A stretch of 64,000 nucleotides of DNA from Taklimakanibacter sp021828105. Lineage in GTDB: Bacteria > Pseudomonadota > Alphaproteobacteria > Rhizobiales > Aestuariivirgaceae. The position numbers and the translations under genes were made by a program. Position 1 is the first letter of the stretch; every line of letters begins with the position of its first letter. The notes beneath the pieces were generated by a model. The model saw only the letters and a list, made by a program, of their open reading frames with translations. It ran no database searches and had not been told where the DNA came from. The stretch covers positions 255,229-319,228 of the forward strand of contig JAKATG010000007.1 of the NCBI GenBank assembly GCA_021828105.1, read 5' to 3'. Below, piece after piece: positions 58,903 through 64,000 of this stretch.

Positions 58903-60576
58903 ATGTCAGACAAAGAGCATATCTGGATTCCCAAGCTGAAGCAGCAGCTTGCGGACAAGAAGATCGACCGGCGCGAATTCGTTCGCTATGCGAGCTTGCT
59001 CGGCATGTCGTCGGGCGCCGCTTATATGTGGGCCGGCAAGATCACTGGTGAGCCCTTGGCACCACCCGCCATGGCCCAGGACATGCCGAAAGGCGGTACT
59101 CTCAAGATCGCCCAGCGCATCCCCAAGGTGCAGAACCCGCACACCTTCTCCTGGGTCTATGACTCGAATGTCGTGCGCCAGGTCTGCGGCTATCTCACCC
59201 GCACCGGCGTCGACAACGTGACCCGCCCGCATCTCGTCGAAAAGTGGGAGGCCTCGGAAGACCTCAAGACCTGGACCTTGCATATCAAGGCGGACGCCAA
59301 GTGGCACAAGGGCGGTGACTTCACCGCCGAACAGGCCGCCTGGAACATCAAGCACTGCCTCGATCCGAAAGTCGGCTCCTCGGTCGTCGGCCTGATGAAG
59401 GGCTACATGCTGAAAGAGGTCGACACCGGCACCAAGGACGACAAGGGCAATCCGGTGATGACCACCGAATTGTGGGATGCCAATGCGATCGAGATCAAGG
59501 ATCCGAAGACCCTGGTCCTCAATCTCCAGCAGCCGCAGGTCGCGGTGCCCGAGCATCTCTTCCACTATCCGTTCCTGATGCTCGACCCGGCCGAGAACGG
59601 CGACTTCCAGGTCGGTTCGAACGGCACGGAATCCTTTGAGCTCGTCGAGCTCGAAGTCGGCCGCAAGGCGGTGTTCAAGCGCCGTCCCGATGCGCCGGGC
59701 TATCTCGATGAGTTGCAGTTCATCGATCTCGGCGACAATCCGGCGGCGGTCGCCGCGGCGCTTGCCTCGAAGCAGGTGGACGGCATCTATCAGGGCAACA
59801 TCGAGCAGTTCGACCTCTATAAGGGCCTGCCGCATGTCGACATCCACCAGGTGGTGACGGCGCAGACCGCGGTCGCGCGCATGCAGATGACGCAGAAGCC
59901 CTTCGACGATCCGAAAGTGCGCAAAGCAGTGCGCCTCGCCACCGATCCGGCGAAGTGCCTGCAGATCGCGCATAAGGGTGTCGGCGAGCCGGCCGAGCAT
60001 CACCATGTCTGCACCGTCCATCCCGACTACAAGAAGATCGAGCCGCTCGGCTACAAGCCGGACGAGGCGAAGAAGCTCCTCGCCGAAGCGGGCTATCCGG
60101 ACGGCATCGACATCGAGATCAACTGCAAGCCCGATCCTTCATGGGAGCAGGCGGCGGTCGAGGCGATGGCGGAACAGTGGAAGGCCGGCAACATCCGCGC
60201 CAAGATCAACGTGCTGCCATCGGCGAAGTTCTGGGAACTGTGGACGGAAGTGCCCTTCGGCTTCACCGAATGGACGCACCGGCCGCTCGGCTTCATGGTG
60301 CTGGCGCTCGCCTATCGCACCGGCGTGCCGTGGAACGAGTCGCGCTATTCGAACAAGCAGTTCGACGAATTGCTCGGCAAGGCCGAAGGCACGCTCGACG
60401 TCGACAAGCGCCGCGAGATCCTGGGCGAGCTCGAAGCGATCATGCTGGAAGACGGCCCGATCACGCAGCCTCTGTGGCGGTCGGTCTATGCCGCTTACGA
60501 CAAGCGCGTCCAGGGCTTCCAGATCCATCCGACGCTCTACATCTTCGGCGAGACGCTGGCGATCGCGCCGGCATAG
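58903..60576 (+). CDS. ABC transporter substrate-binding protein, Tat-exported (SBP family 5)
   Basis: A 557-residue periplasmic binding protein for peptides or similar solutes. The twin-arginine signal DRREFVRYASLLGMSSGAAYMW starts with Arg23-Arg24, so it is exported folded, which is less usual for this family and may mean a bound cofactor or metal. The mature part has the family signature region near residue 110-135 (LHIKADAKWHKGGDFTAEQAAWNIK). It ends the transporter locus and is followed by a strong terminator. Confidence 0.88.
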   Translation: MSDKEHIWIPKLKQQLADKKIDRREFVRYASLLGMSSGAAYMWAGKITGEPLAPPAMAQDMPKGGTLKIAQRIPKVQNPHTFSWVYDSNVVRQVCGYLTRTGVDNVTRPHLVEKWEASEDLKTWTLHIKADAKWHKGGDFTAEQAAWNIKHCLDPKVGSSVVGLMKGYMLKEVDTGTKDDKGNPVMTTELWDANAIEIKDPKTLVLNLQQPQVAVPEHLFHYPFLMLDPAENGDFQVGSNGTESFELVELEVGRKAVFKRRPDAPGYLDELQFIDLGDNPAAVAAALASKQVDGIYQGNIEQFDLYKGLPHVDIHQVVTAQTAVARMQMTQKPFDDPKVRKAVRLATDPAKCLQIAHKGVGEPAEHHHVCTVHPDYKKIEPLGYKPDEAKKLLAEAGYPDGIDIEINCKPDPSWEQAAVEAMAEQWKAGNIRAKINVLPSAKFWELWTEVPFGFTEWTHRPLGFMVLALAYRTGVPWNESRYSNKQFDELLGKAEGTLDVDKRREILGELEAIMLEDGPITQPLWRSVYAAYDKRVQGFQIHPTLYIFGETLAIAPA

Positions 60577-60598
60577 TCGCTCTACTGGCATGACCAGA

Positions 60599-60628
60599 GC
60601 CCGCGAGCGCAAGCTCGCGGGCTTTTTT
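60599..60628 (+). terminator. Terminator after the binding-protein gene
   Basis: GCCCGCGAGC (60599-60608) and GCTCGCGGGC (60613-60622) form a perfect ten-pair stem with a GCAA loop, followed by seven T. It is also close to the 3' end of the convergent hydrolase. Confidence 0.9.
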
Positions 60629-60634
60629 TGCCCC

Positions 60635-61459
60635 CTATCGCGTCATGTATCGATCGAAAAACTGCATCTCGCGCAGCCAAGTGTCAGCGGAAAAGATCGA
60701 GCCATGGTTGCCGTCGGGAATGACGATCATCTCCTTGGGCTCATTGGCAGCTGCGAAGAGAGCGCGGCCTTCGCTCAAAGGCACGACGCCATCAAGGTCG
60801 CCATGGATGATGAGAAGCGGCGCCTTGATCTTGCCGATATAGGCGAAGGAATCGAACTTGTCCTTCATCAGAAGGCGCACGGGCAGCCACCAATAGGCCG
60901 CGGCCGCGACATTGGCGGCAGAGGCGAAGGGCGCTTCGAGCGCCAGCGCCTTGACCGGCCGCTCGGCGGCAAGCTGCACCGCGACACCGCTCCCCAATGA
61001 TTCGCCCACCAGCATGATCTCTTGCGGGGTGACGCCTCGCGCCGTCAGCCAGTCATAGGCGGCGCGCGCATCATTCACCAAACCCGTTTCGCTGGGCGAG
61101 CCGGTCGAGGCGCCATAGCCGCGATAGGACAAGAAGAACACGCCGAAGCCTTGAGCCTGATAGGCGGCGAAGCGCTCCGCGCGGTCGGCGATCTCGCCGC
61201 CATTGCCGTGGAGATAAAGAATGGTCGCTTTGCCGGGCTTGGCCGGCGAATACCAGGCCTGCAAGGTCTCGCCATCCTGGCTCGCGAGCTTGACGTCCTC
61301 GACCCCTTCGAGCCCGACCGCGTTCGCCGCGAGGCCCTGGTTGCCGGGGAAATATTGATGGCTGCGCTGGGTCACATACATGAAGGCGGCAATGAAGACG
61401 TAAGCCGCGACGGCAAAGACCAGGACGGCGCGCAGGCTCGAGACCATGTCGAAGCTCAT
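60635..61459 (-). CDS. Membrane-anchored alpha/beta hydrolase
   Basis: A 274-residue hydrolase with one N-terminal membrane segment (AVLVFAVAAYVFIAAFMYV), so the catalytic part is periplasmic or faces the cytoplasm with the anchor. The nucleophile elbow is GESLGSG, and the C-terminal acid/His part is HGDLDGVVPLSEG and DGNHGSIF. It resembles the FrsA/BAAT-like group with a lipid or ester target. Its ATG overlaps the stop of the upstream DMSP-lyase-like gene by four bases. Confidence 0.85.
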   Translation of the reverse strand: MSFDMVSSLRAVLVFAVAAYVFIAAFMYVTQRSHQYFPGNQGLAANAVGLEGVEDVKLASQDGETLQAWYSPAKPGKATILYLHGNGGEIADRAERFAAYQAQGFGVFFLSYRGYGASTGSPSETGLVNDARAAYDWLTARGVTPQEIMLVGESLGSGVAVQLAAERPVKALALEAPFASAANVAAAAYWWLPVRLLMKDKFDSFAYIGKIKAPLLIIHGDLDGVVPLSEGRALFAAANEPKEMIVIPDGNHGSIFSADTWLREMQFFDRYMTR

Positions 61460-62073
61460 GGCACCTCCGCGAGGCGGGCGGGCTCGCTCACATCCCGTGT
61501 CCAGGCCCAGACGGCCAGGAGCGGGCTGGCACCGGTGCGCGTCGCATGGACGACATGGGGCTCATGCCAGATCACGTCTCCGGCCTCGTGCATTTCGAAA
61601 TCTCCATTGCCGCGGCGCCACTCGCTCGGCCCCGTCAGCAGCCAATAGAGCTCGGGTGCGGCATGATGATGGTCGCGGTAATGGACGCCAGGCCCCAAGA
61701 GCAGCAATCCCATCAGGAAATCGTCGCCGGCGAAGAAGCCGTTGGGGCCGATGATTTCCGTGTAGGCATAGTTGTCCATATAGCCTGCCCCCAGCAGTGC
61801 ATCCGAATAATTCGGATTCTGCCGCCAGTGCAGGAACTCCTCGACCTCGGCAAGGGCTGCCGCAACGTCGGGGCTCATGAACATCGAGGCGGCGACGCAT
61901 TCGGGCAGATAGCGCGTGGCGGGCAGCCTCAGCGGCAAAGGCTCGACCACCGCCGAAGGCGAGAGGTCCTGCTCGGCCAGGCGCGCTTTCACATGCTGGG
62001 CGTGCTCGCCCTTCAGCGATCGGCGGATCGCATCGATGATCCATGTCGCCGGTCCATAGATTTCGTCGTTCAA
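61456..62073 (-). CDS. DMSP-lyase-family cupin protein, paralogue 1
   Basis: A 205-residue cupin-fold protein of the dimethylsulfoniopropionate lyase family as I recall it. The metal-binding motif HYRDHHHAAPELYWLLTG gives His135/His137 and Glu141, with another His at 176 (VVHATRT) followed by the conserved AVWAWTRD. Lyases of this type split DMSP into acrylate and dimethyl sulfide, but the true substrate is unproven. It starts with TTG 62073, overlapping the previous gene by TTGA; no ATG is near, and the next possible start is also TTG. Confidence 0.75.
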   Translation of the reverse strand: MNDEIYGPATWIIDAIRRSLKGEHAQHVKARLAEQDLSPSAVVEPLPLRLPATRYLPECVAASMFMSPDVAAALAEVEEFLHWRQNPNYSDALLGAGYMDNYAYTEIIGPNGFFAGDDFLMGLLLLGPGVHYRDHHHAAPELYWLLTGPSEWRRGNGDFEMHEAGDVIWHEPHVVHATRTGASPLLAVWAWTRDVSEPARLAEVP

Positions 62074-62714
62074 AGCCCGGCCTCGATCTCGGCCCAATCG
62101 GCCGCGGGGACCACCTCGGCATCCGCCGTCACATCGCGCGTCCAGGCGAAAAGGGCAAGGAAGGGCATGTCGCGCACCAATGTCGCATGGACCTGCATCG
62201 GCTCGTTCCAGATGGGTGTGTGAGGCCGATATTCTGTCCAGCTTTCACCCGCACCGAAACGCCATTCGTGCGGGCCGGTTAACGGCACATAGAGCTCGGG
62301 CGCCTTGTGGCGGTGATCGCGATACAGCGTCTTGGGCGCGATGAGGAACAGGCCGAGCTCGAAATCATCGGCCGGGAGGAGGCCTTCCCCGCCAATGAGG
62401 CTCGCAAAGGCATGCGCCACCGGAAAGCGCCGGCCGATCATCTCCGGCGGATAGGCGCCATAGGTGACCCAGCGCAGCCCGGCCCTCGCCTCATTGATGG
62501 CCCGGCGCAAGGGATCGGCGCCGTTCATGCAGAAAAGCGCCGCATCGAGATGGCCGCAAGCGGGCGAGGCGGGCTCCGGCCCTTCCCGCGCCGGTCCTTC
62601 CCCGAAACGGAGAATGCCCTGGCGCACCTCAGCCAAGCCCTTCCCCGTGAGGTCGGCCAGATAATGATCGATCTGCTCGATCAGCCGGAAGATCGGCGCT
62701 GCGTCTTTGGTCAT
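62070..62714 (-). CDS. DMSP-lyase-family cupin protein, paralogue 2
   Basis: A 214-residue protein related to the adjacent one, sharing YRDHRHKAPELYVPLTGPHEWR (His134, His136, Glu140), a later His176 in QVHATLV and the ending ALFAWTRD. The N-terminal half diverges more, so the two are not recent copies and may act together or on different substrates. It starts 2 bases after the Fe-dehydrogenase stop. Confidence 0.75.
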   Translation of the reverse strand: MTKDAAPIFRLIEQIDHYLADLTGKGLAEVRQGILRFGEGPAREGPEPASPACGHLDAALFCMNGADPLRRAINEARAGLRWVTYGAYPPEMIGRRFPVAHAFASLIGGEGLLPADDFELGLFLIAPKTLYRDHRHKAPELYVPLTGPHEWRFGAGESWTEYRPHTPIWNEPMQVHATLVRDMPFLALFAWTRDVTADAEVVPAADWAEIEAGL

Positions 62715-62716
62715 GG

Positions 62717-63862
62717 CTAGCCTAGCGCATAGACGCGTTCGGCCAGGCTGAGAAGGTCATTGTCGCTGATCTCGCGGACGGTGTTCCGGCGCATCGGCGC
62801 ATGGGCGGGCGAGGCCATGCGCTCGGCGAGGCGATGGGGATGGGCGAGATCGAGCCCATCACCGCTGAGATTGATCTTGATGCCCGACCGCCGCACCAGG
62901 CTCTCATAGGCGGCGGCGACGTCGGCGGCACTCGCCATGGCACCGGCCACCTTGGCGAAGGCCTCCGGGTTGCCGTCCCTCACCCACTCGATCGTGGCGA
63001 GCATCGCAAGGCCAGTCGCCCGTCCATGCGGAACCGGCGCCAATTCGGCCATGGCATGCGAGATATTATGCGCCAGCGCCGTGCCGGCATTGTCGATGCC
63101 AATGCCGGCATAGCAGCTCCCCAGCAACAGGCTGCCGCGCGCGGCGAGATCCCGCGGCGCCTTCACCGCCTGCTCGAGCGCACCCGAGATCAGGCTGATG
63201 GCGCGGTGGCAATAGAGATCGTTGGCGTCGCTGCGGTTGCGATTGGTCGAGGCCTCGATCGCATGCACAAGCGCATCGAGGCCGGTCGCCGCGGTCACCG
63301 CCGGCGGAACGCCCACCGTCAGTTCCGGATCCAGCAGAGCGAGGCGGGGCTTGAGCTCATCGCCCCAGGCCCAGACCTTCTGATGCCCGGCATTGGTGAA
63401 GATCGCGGTGCGGGTCACCTCGGCACCCGTTCCCGCCGTCGTCGGCACGGCAATGAGGGTTAAGGGATCGGCCGGCAAGGGCGTCTCGCAGAACTGATAG
63501 GCTTCGGCCGGCCGCCCCGAGACCGTGCAGGCCGCGACGAGCTTCGCCGTGTCGAGCGCCGTGCCGCCGCCGAGCCCGATCACCGCTTTCGCCTTCACCT
63601 CGCGCGCCAGGGACGCGGCACGGTCCACGTCATCCGATTTGGGCTCGCCACTGAAGCCGTCATAGAGCTTCGACTCATGGCCGGCCGCGGCCAGAAGCGC
63701 TGCAAGCTTTGCCGTGATGCCCAAGGAGGTCATCGCCGGATCGGCAACGACCATCACCGGTTGATTCTTGCCGGCGAGGCTTGTCATCCGGCCAGGCAGA
63801 TCGGAAAGACGGCCATTGCCGAAGACGATTTCAGGAATGGAAGCGAGCGAGAAAGACTGCAT
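62717..63862 (-). CDS. Iron-containing alcohol dehydrogenase
   Basis: A 381-residue type III dehydrogenase. The NAD-binding motif is GLGGGTALDTAK, and the iron ligands appear in TGLDALVHAIE (Asp and His), NISHAMA and VPHGRATG. The family reduces or oxidises short alcohols and aldehydes; near DMSP-type enzymes it could handle 3-hydroxypropionate or an acrylate-derived aldehyde, which is inference. ATG 63862 is chosen; no good ribosome site lies upstream because an insertion sequence end is about 15 bases away. Confidence 0.85.
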   Translation of the reverse strand: MQSFSLASIPEIVFGNGRLSDLPGRMTSLAGKNQPVMVVADPAMTSLGITAKLAALLAAAGHESKLYDGFSGEPKSDDVDRAASLAREVKAKAVIGLGGGTALDTAKLVAACTVSGRPAEAYQFCETPLPADPLTLIAVPTTAGTGAEVTRTAIFTNAGHQKVWAWGDELKPRLALLDPELTVGVPPAVTAATGLDALVHAIEASTNRNRSDANDLYCHRAISLISGALEQAVKAPRDLAARGSLLLGSCYAGIGIDNAGTALAHNISHAMAELAPVPHGRATGLAMLATIEWVRDGNPEAFAKVAGAMASAADVAAAYESLVRRSGIKINLSGDGLDLAHPHRLAERMASPAHAPMRRNTVREISDNDLLSLAERVYALG

Positions 63863-63875
63863 GACGATCGGCTCT

Positions 63876-64000
63876 AGGGCCTGTTTACAATCAGCGGATA
63901 GCGAAGAAAGCGGCGACGAGGCTGATGAACCCGGCAAAGCAAGCATCGGTCTTTTCGTAGCGGGTTGCGATGCGTCGGAACGCCTTGAGATAGCAGAAGA
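63876..64000 (-). mobile_element. IS5-type insertion sequence, 3' end only
   Basis: The end near 63877 reads GGCCTGTTTACAA, a terminal-repeat-like start, next to CTAG (63873-63876) which could be the target duplication. The transposase tail lies inside it. The other end is beyond the right edge, so the length and group cannot be fixed. Confidence 0.7.
63891..64000 (-). CDS. IS5 family transposase, C-terminal fragment
   Basis: The minus strand gives 35 residues ending at TGA 63891: FCYLKAFRRIATRYEKTD and a hydrophobic ending VAAFFAIR. The LK-FRRIATRYEKT pattern is the typical last part of IS5-family (IS427-like) DDE transposases, just after the catalytic Glu region. The rest of the gene is off the right edge. 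Confidence 0.8.
   Translation of the reverse strand, partial: FCYLKAFRRIATRYEKTDACFAGFISLVAAFFAIR

Overview
The window is GC-rich, gene-dense bacterial chromosome and reads as an alphaproteobacterium, most likely of the order Hyphomicrobiales (Rhizobiales). The evidence is the order ileS-lspA-BamF-like lipoprotein-paired M16 peptidases, a Brucella/rhizobial type porin with an N-terminal coiled coil, an IleRS with HIGT in place of HIGH, and many ATGA and TGATG gene overlaps. Nothing identifies the species. There is one tRNA gene (Val-CAC), no rRNA and no CRISPR array. The only mobile element seen is the end of an IS5-type insertion sequence cut by the right edge.

Region by region. 0-10 kb: hydrolase tail, APH-type kinase, patatin, an S8 protease with a small coupled partner, tadA, rluB, a structured leader ahead of a LysE exporter, rsmD, a GlxA-type regulator facing an SDR, and a GST/NTF2-like/tautomerase operon facing an HxlR regulator. 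10-21 kb: mutL, a LysR regulator facing a flavin-type oxidase, then the envelope block M16-M16-lipoprotein-lspA-ileS. 21-30 kb: a secreted WD40-caspase protein, an ECF sigma/anti-sigma pair, a DUF3422 membrane protein, gor-rpiA and gabD. 30-40 kb: gph, tRNA-Val, a repeat cluster, the porin, a TPR-sulfotransferase coupled to ureidoglycine aminohydrolase, an AT-richer membrane-protein cassette, and an L,D-transpeptidase. 39-53 kb: a WcaJ-like sugar transferase, a small glycine-rich membrane protein, a zinc metallopeptidase with a ketopantoate reductase-like enzyme, nadE, gltX, hicAB with a GST, an XRE/PhnD-like/GST operon, a desaturase with a FAD oxidoreductase, and HU. 53-60.6 kb: a peptide-type ABC importer (two permeases, fused double ATPase, Tat-exported binding protein) with an amidase inside the locus. 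60.6-63.9 kb: a four-gene operon of Fe-alcohol dehydrogenase, two DMSP-lyase-like cupins and an alpha/beta hydrolase, with an IS end just upstream of its first gene.

Most of the window is housekeeping and ordinary metabolism. The parts that look least described are the Fe-ADH/double-cupin/hydrolase operon, the secreted WD40-caspase, the AT-richer two-gene membrane cassette, the XRE/PhnD-like/GST operon, the three-way-junction leader before the LysE exporter, and the repeat tract around gph and tRNA-Val. Divergent regulator/target pairs with clear inverted repeats occur at 7.5, 9.6 and 12.7 kb, with further palindromes at 46.4 and 50.15 kb. All functions are read from sequence motifs alone; no database search was run.
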